Below are positions 34,566 to 43,077 of a stretch of DNA of 64,000 nt, in pieces (the first letter of the stretch is position 1; every line of letters begins with the position of its first letter). The DNA is from Candidatus Altimarinota bacterium. Lineage in GTDB: Bacteria > Patescibacteriota > Gracilibacteria > JAHISY01. Below the pieces are notes generated by a model. The model searched no databases. It saw only the letters and a program-made list of their open reading frames with translations, and was not told where the DNA came from. A program made the translations under genes and the position numbers. The DNA lies in contig JAQVAZ010000001.1 of assembly GCA_028690585.1 (NCBI GenBank), positions 62,001-126,000 of the forward strand. Direction: 5' to 3'.

Positions 34566-35180
34566 TTGAAAATCATTCAAATCACTTCTCGTAACGAAGC
34601 TTCCGCTTTGCGTGAGGCTGTAGCGATTCTTCGCAGTGGTGGAATCATCGCGCATCCCACAGATACAGTGTGGGGTCTCGCAGCGGATTGGAGTAATCCA
34701 AAAGCGGTGAAAAAAATCCACCAAAGCAAAGGCAGCGAAGCAAGTAAAAATCTGCTTATTAATCTTCCTAGTAAAGCTTGGTTAAGCAAACTTGGCAGCA
34801 AACTCTGCAAAGCGCATAAACTCGCCAAAGCTTTTTGGCCGGGCGGTTTAGCTTTACTTATTCTCACAAAAGATGGAAAAGGAAAGCTGGGAGTGAGATT
34901 TCCAAAACACCACCTCAGCAATCAACTTGCGAAAGCTTTTGGTAAACCACTGATTACTACTTCTGCAAATCTGCGCGGAGAAACTCCCGCTACTTCTGCT
35001 ATGGAGATTGCGGAGATTTTCGCGCAGCGCAAAGTGAAACCCGATTTGATTCTCGCAGATAATTCCAAACCAGCGAAACTACCTTCTACGATTGTAGATG
35101 TTTCGGGTAGCGAAGCGCAGTTGATTCGCAGCGGTGTGATTTCTTTTACACGAGTTTTGCAAATGCTAAAGCGCCAGTAG
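34566..35180 (+). CDS. tsaC: L-threonylcarbamoyladenylate synthase (TsaC/Sua5 type)
   Basis: The enzyme makes threonylcarbamoyl-AMP for the t6A37 modification of ANN-decoding tRNAs. The 204-aa protein has the family signature GGIIAHPTDTVWGLA (about 25-39), KGSEASKNLLINLP, and the KRxK-like surface with PLITTSANLRGE. It is the short TsaC form without a Sua5 C-terminal domain. The start is a TTG 4 bases after the TPR stop. Its last 35 bases overlap the convergent small membrane-protein gene. Confidence 0.88.
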   Translation: MKIIQITSRNEASALREAVAILRSGGIIAHPTDTVWGLAADWSNPKAVKKIHQSKGSEASKNLLINLPSKAWLSKLGSKLCKAHKLAKAFWPGGLALLILTKDGKGKLGVRFPKHHLSNQLAKAFGKPLITTSANLRGETPATSAMEIAEIFAQRKVKPDLILADNSKPAKLPSTIVDVSGSEAQLIRSGVISFTRVLQMLKRQ

Positions 35181-35613
35181 TGATTTCCAGCACAATCAAG
35201 CCAGAAAGCAAAACCCCTATGGAAACTAACACAACAGCTGGTTTTTTCTTCACTCCAAATAACCACGCTACCAAAGCTCCAGAGTAACCACCACTTCCTG
35301 GTAATGGGATAGCGATGAAGATTGTGAGAAACAAAGCTCCGAAGCGTAGGAAGTTGGCGCTGTGGCGGTGGCGGGTTTTATGGAAGATTTTTTCTAGCAG
35401 CTTATCGAAGAAAGTGGAATTTTTACGCAGGAAAACTACCACTGGCTCGAGAATAAGAATTACTATAGTAATTGCGATGATGTTGCCAAGACATCCCCAA
35501 AAATAAGCTTCTGCTGGGGTGAGATGCCCAAAAGTCATTCCCCACGGAATCGCAAAACGTGCTTCTCCGATAGGAGTTGCACCGAGTAAAAAGGTAATTA
35601 ACTTGGTTGGCAT
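35146..35613 (-). CDS. Small multi-drug export family membrane protein
   Basis: The 155-aa protein has about four membrane helices and the motif LLGATPIGEARFAIPWGM near the N-terminus, plus PLPGSGGYSGALVAWLFG, which fits the Sm_multidrug_ex family (PF06695). Despite the name, family members are poorly characterised. The GS-rich re-entrant-like motif is conserved. Its 3' end overlaps tsaC by 35 bases on the opposite strand. Confidence 0.78.
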   Translation of the reverse strand: MPTKLITFLLGATPIGEARFAIPWGMTFGHLTPAEAYFWGCLGNIIAITIVILILEPVVVFLRKNSTFFDKLLEKIFHKTRHRHSANFLRFGALFLTIFIAIPLPGSGGYSGALVAWLFGVKKKPAVVLVSIGVLLSGLIVLEITTGALAFAKLV

Positions 35614-35745
35614 CGCGGAAGAGTTTAGCAGTTGTGAGAGAGAAAGGAATAAAGAATATAGAATAAGGAATAAAGCTTTCTATCTTTTCTAACTTCTCGA
35701 TGCGCTTCGCTTACTCGAAGAGAAAATTGGGATTCTCTCGCGTGT

Positions 35746-35751
35746 TAAAAT
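35746..35751 (+). promoter_or_regulatory. Extended -10 element for rsmH
   Basis: TG-T-TAAAAT; the predicted start near 35758 leaves about 4 bases before the TTG start codon at 35762. Confidence 0.5.
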
Positions 35752-35761
35752 TCAGGTAATT

Positions 35762-36661
35762 TTGAGTTCTCCCCCACTCCACATTCCCGTTTTACTTTCT
35801 GAGGTTTTGGAAAATTTACAGCTAAAAGTTGGAGATACTGTGGTGGATGCAACGCTGGGCTTAGGTGGCCATTCGCTTGAGATGCTTCAGATTATTGGTA
35901 GCCAAGGGAAACTCATCGGTTTCGATGCGGATCCGCGCAACCTTGATATCGCTACAGCAAAATTCCAGAAGTTTCCAAATGTAAGACTCATCCAGGCGAA
36001 TTTTCGCGAGATGGGAAATTTCCTCTCCGCTGATTCTGTAGATGCGATTCTCATGGATATCGGAATGAGTAGCCTTCACTTCGATGATGCTTCGCGCGGC
36101 TTCAGTTTCCAGCGTGAGGGTAATCTCGATATGCGACTCAATCAATCGCAACCTTTCAGCGCGAAGGAAATCGTAAACGGTTGGAGTGAAAATAATCTTA
36201 TGAAGATTCTCCGTGAGTATGGAGAAATCCATACTTCCGCAAAAGTTGCGCGAGGAATTATCACTGCGCGGAAAGCAAAACCTCTCGAAACTACTTTGGA
36301 TTTAGCTGCAGCGGTGGAAGCAAAAACGCTGCTACCACAGGTTTTCCAAGCTTTGCGTATAGCGGTGAATGATGAGTTGGCTGCGCTACAAGAAGGTTTA
36401 GCTGCCGCAGTGAAGCTTCTCAAGCCAGACGGAAGAATTGCAGTGATTAGTTTTCATTCACTCGAAGATCGAATCGTGAAAAACTTTTTCCGGGAAAACA
36501 CGAAGCGTTGTATCTGCCCACCAGAAAAATTAAAATGTGACTGCAATCATTCTCCCCTACTAAAAATTATTACCAAGAAACCTATCAAACCCAGTAAGGA
36601 GGAGATTCAAAAAAATCCAAGAAGCCGCAGCGCATTACTTCGTATCGCAGAGAAGCTATAA
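35762..36661 (+). CDS. rsmH: 16S rRNA m4C1402 methyltransferase RsmH
   Basis: RsmH (MraW) methylates N4 of C1402 in 16S rRNA. The 299-aa protein has the N-terminal HIPVLLSEVLENL, SAM motif DATLGLGGHS (about 29-38), FDADPRN, the catalytic region MDIGMSSLHFDDASRGFSF and the C-terminal ISFHSLEDRIVK. The start codon is TTG at 35762. It heads a short division-type cluster, as in the classic dcw operon, with an FtsL-like gene 7 bases downstream. Confidence 0.95.
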   Translation: MSSPPLHIPVLLSEVLENLQLKVGDTVVDATLGLGGHSLEMLQIIGSQGKLIGFDADPRNLDIATAKFQKFPNVRLIQANFREMGNFLSADSVDAILMDIGMSSLHFDDASRGFSFQREGNLDMRLNQSQPFSAKEIVNGWSENNLMKILREYGEIHTSAKVARGIITARKAKPLETTLDLAAAVEAKTLLPQVFQALRIAVNDELAALQEGLAAAVKLLKPDGRIAVISFHSLEDRIVKNFFRENTKRCICPPEKLKCDCNHSPLLKIITKKPIKPSKEEIQKNPRSRSALLRIAEKL

Positions 36662-36668
36662 TTCCACC

Positions 36669-37025
36669 ATGAGTTTCATCATCAGTAGCGGTAACGAAGC
36701 AACTCCAGGAGTGAGAAGAAGAACTTTATCTTCGCGAATTGAGGTTGGCACAGTGACTCTGACTTTTGTGATTCTCGCTTTGGCTTTAGTCGTGAGTTTG
36801 ATTTATCTTGCGCATGCGAATCGCACTGCCACTCGTGGTTATGCTTTGAAGAAGCTAGAAATAGAGAAGAATCAGCTACAAACCCAGGCAGAGATTTGGG
36901 AGCAAAAAGTGAGTGAAGCGGAAAGCCTGAATACAATTACAGCTTCTCCTACTGTGAAAGGTATGCAACCAGTAAAAGATTCGATTTATATCCAACCAAA
37001 GGAAAAAGCAGAGGGTAAGGAATAA
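36669..37025 (+). CDS. FtsL-like single-pass membrane protein
   Basis: The 118-aa protein has a basic N-terminus, one membrane helix (about 31-50) and a coiled-coil stretch (LKKLEIEKNQLQTQAEIWEQK) as in FtsL/DivIC septal proteins. Sequence conservation in this family is very low, so the call rests on topology, size and position directly after rsmH, where ftsL sits in most bacteria. No division gene (ftsI, murE) follows; a secretion ATPase gene does. Confidence 0.6.
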   Translation: MSFIISSGNEATPGVRRRTLSSRIEVGTVTLTFVILALALVVSLIYLAHANRTATRGYALKKLEIEKNQLQTQAEIWEQKVSEAESLNTITASPTVKGMQPVKDSIYIQPKEKAEGKE

Positions 37026-37074
37026 GTTGGAATATAGAATAAAGCTTTTAGAATAGAAATTAAAAATAGCGTAG

Positions 37075-37095
37075 AAACGCCCCAGCGGGGCGTTT
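37075..37095. repeat. Intergenic palindrome, GTAGAAACG type
   Basis: AAACGCCCC and GGGGCGTTT form a nine-pair perfect stem with loop AGC. It is related to 5856-5876. Confidence 0.65.
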
Positions 37096-37158
37096 AGTTT
37101 GAGAGGAAAAGAACCCTTTATAAAAAATTATAAGGCTGGTGAATTTCCCAAACAGTAA

Positions 37159-37179
37159 GAGCGGGTTACAAACCCGCTC
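37159..37179. repeat. REP-like hairpin with ACA loop
   Basis: GAGCGGGTT and AACCCGCTC form a nine-pair perfect stem with loop ACA, the same design as 6019-6039. Together with the 37075 palindrome it repeats the order seen between the MATE gene and dapA. Confidence 0.65.
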
Positions 37180-37285
37180 CCGCATTTGATTTTTTGAATC
37201 TTCTTACAATCTAAAAACTACCTTCTATTACCTATCAACTATCAAGGCTTTGGATTTCCGAATAGTTTCTTCTAGAATTGGGGAA

Positions 37286-39802
37286 ATGAATTGGAGTGAT
37301 TTCCTACATCTCGTGCTTCTCTGGGTAGAAATTATCGTTGGAGGTTTCATTTTATTAAAGCTAACTACCACGCTACTCACTCGTTATTGGGATTTTAAGC
37401 GCAGCCTCGAGTTGGTTTTTCTCCGCGTTTTGATTCCGAAAAAAGATTCTAAAGAAGATAAACAAGGGGATTCTGAGCATGAGCAATTTGGTAGCAGCAA
37501 AGAGTTTCGCAAGATTACTGGCATCATGGTGCATCTGCTCGAGAATCTCCAAGCGATGTTTTCGCGCGATTTCAAAACACATCTCATCGGGCAGGATTTC
37601 TTTTCGCTCGAATATGCGGTTTTGGAGGGAGAGTTATATTTCTTTGTGGTGGCTCCACGCAAATTTAAGCACATGCTAGAGAAGCAGATTACGGGCTTCT
37701 ACAAAGATGCGGTGATTGATCAGGTGCCTGATTACAATATTTTAAAAAAAGGTAATCGGAGCGGAGGTGCAGCTTTTGTTTTGGCGAAATCCTATGCTGA
37801 GCCTATCAATACTTTCCAAAAATTGGAGAGTGAAACGATCAATCCGATTATCAACGCTTTCAGCAAAATCAATCCTGATGAAGGGGCTGCGATTCAAATC
37901 ATGCTGCGGCCAGTAAAAGCTGGTTGGCGGAAAAAATGTAGAGAATTGGCAGATGCGCTTTATACTCGTAAGAATACTTCTCACTCCCCTTTTGGTTTCC
38001 TAGGAAATATTTTTGGGATTCTAATTCATGGCCCGAAGAATGAATACCTTTCCACTAACTCAGATGGAGGAATGAAAGCGCAAGTTACTCAAAATGTGCA
38101 GAATATGGTAAAGCTAATCGCGGATAAATCTGAGCATGGTGGTTATGATGCTACGATTCGTGTGGTGGTAAGCGCTTTAGATGAAGCGCGGATAGCACAA
38201 ATCAAAGGTTCTATCATGAGCACCTTTACTCAGTTTGCGGTGCCTGGTTACAACTCTTTTTGGGATACACATCTACACTCGGATAAAACTTTGGTTCGGA
38301 GTTTTATCTTCCGCAACTGCCACCGTAGTTGGGCTGAGAGTTTGCGTATCTGGAAACGCTTCGAAAGCCAGATGATTCTCGGCACGGAAGAAATTGCTTC
38401 TATCTTCCACTTCCCCGATATTCGTTACAATCCTTCCACGGTGATTAAGTGGCAGGATTTCAAAGTGGAGCCTGCGCCAAGCAACCTACCAAAAGAAGGT
38501 TTATTACTCGGTTACAACACTTACCGCGGAGAGAAGAAAGATGTAAGGATTCAGCGTGATGATAGGCGGAGACATTTCTACATGATTGGTAAATCGGGAA
38601 CTGGTAAATCCACTTTGCTGGAGGGAATGATTAAGCAAGATATCGCCAATGGTGAAGGTGTCTGTGTCGTCGATCCGCATGGAGATTTAGTGGAAGCGAT
38701 TCTCCCCTACATCCCACGCAGCCGCGCGGATGATGTGATTTACTTCAATCCCGGTGATTTGTCTCGGCCGATTGGGTTGAACATTCTTGAAGGCAAAACT
38801 CCCGATGAAAGAGAATTCATGGCGAATGAAGCGCTTGCGATTTTCATCAAGATGTTTGGTGAAGAAATCATGGGGCCACGCCTCCAACATTATTTCCGCA
38901 ATGGTTGTCTCACTCTGATGGAAGATGAGGAAGAAGGCGCAACTTTGATTGATTTAACCAGATTATTTACCGATGATGCGTGGCAACGCTACAAAGCTTC
39001 CAAAGTGAAGAATCCTGTGGTGAAAAACTTTTGGACAAAAGAAATGGCAGCTTCCGGCCAGCGCGAGAAGCAGGAAATCATTCCTTACTTCAACTCCAAA
39101 TTTGGCCCTTTCATTACCAACGGTTTGATTCGTAATATCATCGGGCAAACCAAATCCGCTTTCAATATTCGTGAAGCGATGGATGAAGGAAAAATCATTC
39201 TCTGTAATCTCTCCAAAGGAAAAGCGGGAGAATTAAATTCCCAACTCTTGGGTAGTATTCTTGTCGCCAAAATCCAACAAGCAGCGATGAGTCGCGTAAA
39301 TATTCCAGAAAAAGAGCGCAAAGATTTCTACCTCTATGTCGATGAATTCCAAAACTTCGTGACGGATTCCTTCGCTTCGATTCTCTCTGAGGCTAGAAAA
39401 TACCGTTTAAACTTAATCGTAGCGCATCAATACATCGCGCAGATTACCAAAGCGCAAGGTGGTGGCAAAGGTAAACACGAAGATACAGAAATCCGCGATG
39501 CGGTTTTTGGTAACGTAGGAAGTATGCTTTGCTTCAAGATTGGCGCGAGTGATGCAGAGACGATGGCGAAAGAATTTGCGCCAGTATTTACTGAGCAAGA
39601 CTTGATAAATATTGCCAACTACAAAGCCTGTATCAAACTCAATATCAATAATGCTACTTCCCGTGGCTTCACTCTCGAAACGATTTACGATGTGAGTGGC
39701 AAGGATGATGAAGCTGCGGAAGCCATCCGCCAACTTTCTCGCCTCAAGTATGGAAGAGATAGAGAATTCGTCGAGGCGGAAATCTACAAACGCGTAACTT
39801 AA
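37286..39802 (+). CDS. Type IV secretion ATPase, VirB4/TraG-like (paralogue 1)
   Basis: The 838-aa protein has a membrane helix near the N-terminus (about 8-30), a large alpha/beta domain to about residue 380 and a HerA/VirD4-type ATPase domain. Walker A reads IGKSGTGKSTLLEG, VVDPHGDLVEAIL follows, and Walker B is FYLYVDEFQNF with RKYRLNLIVAHQYIAQI after it. Such ATPases energise substrate or pilin transfer in type IV systems. It is a clear paralogue of the 61068-63989 gene. The ATG at 37286 is chosen over a TTG 36 bases upstream. Confidence 0.83.
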   Translation: MNWSDFLHLVLLWVEIIVGGFILLKLTTTLLTRYWDFKRSLELVFLRVLIPKKDSKEDKQGDSEHEQFGSSKEFRKITGIMVHLLENLQAMFSRDFKTHLIGQDFFSLEYAVLEGELYFFVVAPRKFKHMLEKQITGFYKDAVIDQVPDYNILKKGNRSGGAAFVLAKSYAEPINTFQKLESETINPIINAFSKINPDEGAAIQIMLRPVKAGWRKKCRELADALYTRKNTSHSPFGFLGNIFGILIHGPKNEYLSTNSDGGMKAQVTQNVQNMVKLIADKSEHGGYDATIRVVVSALDEARIAQIKGSIMSTFTQFAVPGYNSFWDTHLHSDKTLVRSFIFRNCHRSWAESLRIWKRFESQMILGTEEIASIFHFPDIRYNPSTVIKWQDFKVEPAPSNLPKEGLLLGYNTYRGEKKDVRIQRDDRRRHFYMIGKSGTGKSTLLEGMIKQDIANGEGVCVVDPHGDLVEAILPYIPRSRADDVIYFNPGDLSRPIGLNILEGKTPDEREFMANEALAIFIKMFGEEIMGPRLQHYFRNGCLTLMEDEEEGATLIDLTRLFTDDAWQRYKASKVKNPVVKNFWTKEMAASGQREKQEIIPYFNSKFGPFITNGLIRNIIGQTKSAFNIREAMDEGKIILCNLSKGKAGELNSQLLGSILVAKIQQAAMSRVNIPEKERKDFYLYVDEFQNFVTDSFASILSEARKYRLNLIVAHQYIAQITKAQGGGKGKHEDTEIRDAVFGNVGSMLCFKIGASDAETMAKEFAPVFTEQDLINIANYKACIKLNINNATSRGFTLETIYDVSGKDDEAAEAIRQLSRLKYGRDREFVEAEIYKRVT

Positions 39803-39901
39803 AAAACCCAAATTGGGTTGGTGGGGAGGGATTTGGTTTTGTATTACTACAATACCGCATCTCCTCCCCTTTGCTGCTTACTCAGATGCGCGGGTTTGAG
39901 T

Positions 39902-40135
39902 CTAGGCTGCTGCCTTTACAAGCCTGATGCCAAGTTGAGACACAGTCCCGATTCCTGACATGTGTCCCATGTTTCTTGCGGCCCCGATTTTCCGGAGAAG
40001 AGGAAAGAGTATCTTCCGGTCACCAGTGGTCAACTTGGTGTCAGCTGTGGGCATATGCTTGCCTAGGAGTTGCCTGGCAATTCTTTTGGCGGTTTTTCCA
40101 CCTTTGCCGATTTTGCCATCTTTGTCCTTGTCCAT
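39902..40135 (-). CDS. Small basic protein with EF-hand-like loop
   Basis: The 77-aa protein begins MDKDKDGKIGKGGKTAKRIA, where DKDKDGKI matches a calcium-binding EF-hand loop placed at the very N-terminus. The rest is basic, with a second polar stretch ADTKLTTGDRK. Unlike almost every other gene here it has a good Shine-Dalgarno sequence (AAGGAG, 8 bases before the ATG), and its codon use differs from its neighbours, which suggests horizontal origin. Two palindromes lie just upstream. No family recognised. Confidence 0.55.
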   Translation of the reverse strand: MDKDKDGKIGKGGKTAKRIARQLLGKHMPTADTKLTTGDRKILFPLLRKIGAARNMGHMSGIGTVSQLGIRLVKAAA

Positions 40136-40160
40136 AAACAACTCCTTCCAGTTGAAGTTT

Positions 40161-40180
40161 TTCGTGGGAAATTCCACGAA
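40161..40180. promoter_or_regulatory. Palindrome upstream of the EF-hand-like gene
   Basis: TTCGTGG and CCACGAA flank six bases (GAAATT), about 26 bases upstream of the start codon on the minus strand. It suits an operator or a structured leader. Confidence 0.45.
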
Positions 40181-40195
40181 GGTTAAAGTTACCAG

Positions 40196-40211
40196 TGTGG
40201 AATACTCCACA
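40196..40211. promoter_or_regulatory. Second palindrome upstream of the EF-hand-like gene
   Basis: TGTGGA and TCCACA around ATAC. It shares the TGGAAT core of the 40161 palindrome. The rest of 40212-40440 holds only an inverted CCCACT/AGTGGG pair near 40284-40306 and no gene that I can support. Confidence 0.4.
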
Positions 40212-40440
40212 AAGTCAGCCTTAGCTATTCCCGCGTAACACAAGCAGCAGCCTCATCTTTTGCATCCGCAAACCTCCTCCCCCACTAGATTGGTGTGAGT
40301 GGGATTCAGCTTCGAATAGTCAAAAGACAAGGCGATTCTTGCGTTACCAAAATGTCAAAGAGCTTTTCTTTTATTAAGACTTTCAAGTGTTGCGGATTAT
40401 TTCACTTTGAGTTCATCTTGTCAAATAGCGATTAGTATCG

Positions 40441-41289
40441 TTAATTAACATTAACCCAAGTGTTTCCATCAGAAACCAAATCTATATTTCCTATTTCCAT
40501 CGTAGATAAAATTTTCTTCCCCTTCAATCTCTCAATCACATCTGCATGCGGGTGGCCGAATTGATTATCTTTCCCAGCGGAAACTACTGCAATCTCAGGA
40601 TTCACCGCAGCTAACCATTCCTCGCTATTACTCGTGTGGCTACCGTGATGCCCGAGTTTCAAAACATCGGCGCTTAGATTCACTCCAGTCGCGAGTAAAT
40701 CTTTCTCTCCTGCGATATCGAGATCTCCAGTCAGTAGCAAACTAGTTTTCCCAAAAGTGATGCGAGTGGTGATAGAGGTTGCGTTGGTATCTGCTACTTT
40801 TTTCCCAGCAAGATTCTCTAGTGGATAAAGTGTATCCACGATTACTCCCCCACCAAAATCAAAATCTGTTTTCGCGTCCGCGATGATTGTGTGGATTTTT
40901 TGTTGCGCGATTTGCTGCAATAAATCTTGATACCAAGTGCTTTCACCTACGATTCCGGTGAGTAAAATATTCTCCACCTCGTATCTCCGCAATACTTCTG
41001 CGAAACCTGCGATGTGGTCGGCATCGGGATGTGTGATGATGACGAGATTGATTTTCTTCTCGAAGAATCCCAACTCCTCTCCGAGTGGCGTGAGAATATT
41101 TCCCACTGGCCCAGCATCTACGAGGATTCTCTGCTGCTGCGGAGTCTGAATCAAAATCGCATCACCTTGGCCGACATCGAGGAAACTCACCCGCAGATTT
41201 TCCTGCGGCAGATTCGCAAAACCAAAACCCAGGAGAATAATTATTCCCAGCAACCCTCCGTAAATCTCCAGCAGGAAGCGTTTTTGCAT
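40441..41289 (-). CDS. ComEC/Rec2-related metallo-beta-lactamase-fold hydrolase
   Basis: The 282-aa protein has an N-terminal membrane helix (about 7-25) and then the MBL fold: VSFLDVGQGDAILIQ, the metal motif HPDADHIAG (H-x-D-x-D-H), LLLTGDLD and LGHHGSHTS. It corresponds to the C-terminal extracytoplasmic nuclease-like domain of ComEC without the DNA channel. It could degrade one strand of incoming DNA in natural transformation. Stand-alone copies are common in CPR bacteria. The function is inferred. Confidence 0.85.
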   Translation of the reverse strand: MQKRFLLEIYGGLLGIIILLGFGFANLPQENLRVSFLDVGQGDAILIQTPQQQRILVDAGPVGNILTPLGEELGFFEKKINLVIITHPDADHIAGFAEVLRRYEVENILLTGIVGESTWYQDLLQQIAQQKIHTIIADAKTDFDFGGGVIVDTLYPLENLAGKKVADTNATSITTRITFGKTSLLLTGDLDIAGEKDLLATGVNLSADVLKLGHHGSHTSNSEEWLAAVNPEIAVVSAGKDNQFGHPHADVIERLKGKKILSTMEIGNIDLVSDGNTWVNVN

Positions 41290-41319
41290 TGGGAGTATTG
41301 TAGCGGAGCTTCACCAAAT

Positions 41320-42183
41320 TTACCCTCCGTATTTTTCACCTACTTCTCGCATTGCTTCTTCTAAACCTTTTTGAATCTTGCGCGCTTTTTCCTTATCAAT
41401 TTTTTGAGTTTTCTCATCCATATAAAGATATCTTCCTAATTCAATTTGGATAACATTTCTCTTGAATCTTTCGCTCAAAGGTAATCCATCGTTATATTCT
41501 TTTCCATATTTTGTAGTGATATATCCTCCTTTATAAGGTGTGTTGATATGCGGTTTAATACCGAGGTTTTTTTCTACTGCTGCAGCAAAAAATTCCATAA
41601 TCTCAGGATCGCAAGCAGTGCCATCTTTATCACCCAAACAAATTTCTGGAAATTTATCTTTTCTTTCACTATCTTCTGCTGGATTAGGTTTCAGCATGAG
41701 ATTGCCAGTATCATGCAAATCAAAAATAATTACCCTCTCGTTTTCAGTTTCTGCTTCTTCAATCGCTGCTTTTACCCTGCTGTGATATTCATCATAATAT
41801 CTCTCTAAGAGTGCTTCTTTTTCATTAGAAGTTAATTCTTCTTTCCAGATTGGCACTCCATTGAAATCTGTTTCGCGGAATAAATCCGCTGCATCTCTAG
41901 CGCGATTTGGATCTCCGATAGCCCTAGAAAAACCAGCGATAACTTTTTGCGATTTAGGAATATCCTTCGGGATTATTCTACGAGTTCTGAAATCCGAAAA
42001 GTTTCCCAGCAGTCTAAGAATATTTCCTCTCAAATCTGCTCTTAATTTTTCTCGGATTTTTATTTTTTCTCCTTCTCTAGTAGCAATTTCACGAGGAATA
42101 TAATAACTACCATGAGTAGCAAGCACTAATATATTTCTAGGGAATTCTCTTTCGGTTTCGATAGATTGATGTTGTTTTTCCAT
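41320..42183 (-). CDS. N-formylglutamate amidohydrolase-like protein
   Basis: The 287-aa protein shows the FGase pattern: VLATHGSYYIPREI near the N-terminus, GFSRAIGDPNRARD, and FDLHDTGN, whose histidines and acids bind zinc. The later VIQIELGRYLYMD fits the family too. Homologues release formate and glutamate in histidine breakdown, but no histidine-pathway gene is nearby and CPR bacteria usually lack it. The actual substrate is probably another N-acylated amino acid or peptide; this is inference. Confidence 0.75.
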   Translation of the reverse strand: MEKQHQSIETEREFPRNILVLATHGSYYIPREIATREGEKIKIREKLRADLRGNILRLLGNFSDFRTRRIIPKDIPKSQKVIAGFSRAIGDPNRARDAADLFRETDFNGVPIWKEELTSNEKEALLERYYDEYHSRVKAAIEEAETENERVIIFDLHDTGNLMLKPNPAEDSERKDKFPEICLGDKDGTACDPEIMEFFAAAVEKNLGIKPHINTPYKGGYITTKYGKEYNDGLPLSERFKRNVIQIELGRYLYMDEKTQKIDKEKARKIQKGLEEAMREVGEKYGG

Positions 42184-42222
42184 AAAAAATCTGCGTGTAT
42201 TATAACATAAAACACAGATTTC
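42184..42222 (-). promoter_or_regulatory. Promoter within an inverted repeat, FGase-like gene
   Basis: On the minus strand TATAAT lies between the arms AAATCTGTGT and ACACGCAGATTT. The arms could form an operator or a leader hairpin around the -10. Confidence 0.4.
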
Positions 42223-42272
42223 ACCAAATAGGCAGAAAAAATCTCCTAGGGCTTATAAGTAAGAAAATCGCG

Positions 42273-42689
42273 TTAATCCAACAGGTTTAATCCGATTTCC
42301 TCGCTGAATTTCCGATTTACTTCTCCATCGATAATATCAATCACACACTCTGCGGTTGCGCTGACAATCGCAAAATCCAGATGCCCGCCAAAGCAGTGAT
42401 GTTTATTATCCGCGAGATTCGCGTGGAGATGAAGATAAAGCTTTCCATCTAGTGTGGAGATATTTCCCATCAGCGGTGCAATCTCGAAATCCCCTTTCAA
42501 CTCCGTGGAGTGATATTTCTTCTCCGCAGTTTCAAATAATCCAATCGTTGCTTGATTCGTAGCTCCGATACCAGAAACCACTCCTAACTTAATTTGATTC
42601 TCCTCACACACTTTTTTGAGAATTTCTACAATCTCTTCACCTTTATCAATCCTGATTACGATTTTGTTTCCGAAGCGTTTGCTTTGCAT
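42273..42689 (-). CDS. PPC/DUF296 domain protein
   Basis: The 138-aa protein is a stand-alone plants-and-prokaryotes-conserved (PPC, DUF296) domain: VVSGIGATNQATIGLF, LHLHANLADNKHHCFGGHL and a C-terminal strand. The three His in HLHAN...HHCFGGH probably bind zinc, as in known structures. Bacterial members form trimers; their role is unclear, though DNA binding is often suggested. It lies immediately outside the left end of the mobile island. Confidence 0.85.
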   Translation of the reverse strand: MQSKRFGNKIVIRIDKGEEIVEILKKVCEENQIKLGVVSGIGATNQATIGLFETAEKKYHSTELKGDFEIAPLMGNISTLDGKLYLHLHANLADNKHHCFGGHLDFAIVSATAECVIDIIDGEVNRKFSEEIGLNLLD

Positions 42690-42731
42690 AGGTAGCTTTT
42701 TAAAAACGTTGGTGCGTTATTTTAAGTAGTT

Positions 42732-42904
42732 GGCGAGGGAGGATTGAAGTTAGCTTCAAAGTTATTCTACAATAAAATTTCTAAACCAATCGTCTGGAAA
42801 TCTTTTCTTAAATTAAAATTTTTTCTCTACAGCGGATATTCGCGCCTCCACACTCCCCACGCCAAAACCTGCCACCAAAGGTGGCAGAACTTGTCGTGGT
42901 GGGC
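42732..42904. repeat. Tandem unit 1 of left-end array (hairpin 42845-42912)
   Basis: A conserved ~100-base AT-rich segment (contains CTTAAATTAAAATTTTTTCT) is followed by a hairpin. CCTCC pairs with GGAGG and CCCCACG with CGTGGTGG; the inner stem TGCCACC/GGTGGCA has loop AAA. AACC and GAAC flank the inner stem. Confidence 0.75.
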
Positions 42905-43077
42905 GAGGGAGGATTGAAGCTAGCTTTTAGATTTACCTAAAACAAAATTCCTACACCAGTCGCCTGGAAATATTTTTCTTAAATTAAAATTTTTTCTCTA
43001 CAGCGGAGATTCGCGCCTCCACACTCCCCAGAAAAAAATAACCCCCGCCAAGACGGGGAACATTTTTTCTGGTGGGC
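42902..43077. repeat. Tandem unit 2 of left-end array (hairpin 43016-43085)
   Basis: Same layout as unit 1, but the middle stem is AGAAAAAAAT paired with ATTTTTTCT and the inner stem is CCCCG/CGGGG. The outer CCTCC/GGAGG stem is kept. The unit begins with a copy of the tRNA-Ile 3' end. Confidence 0.75.
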
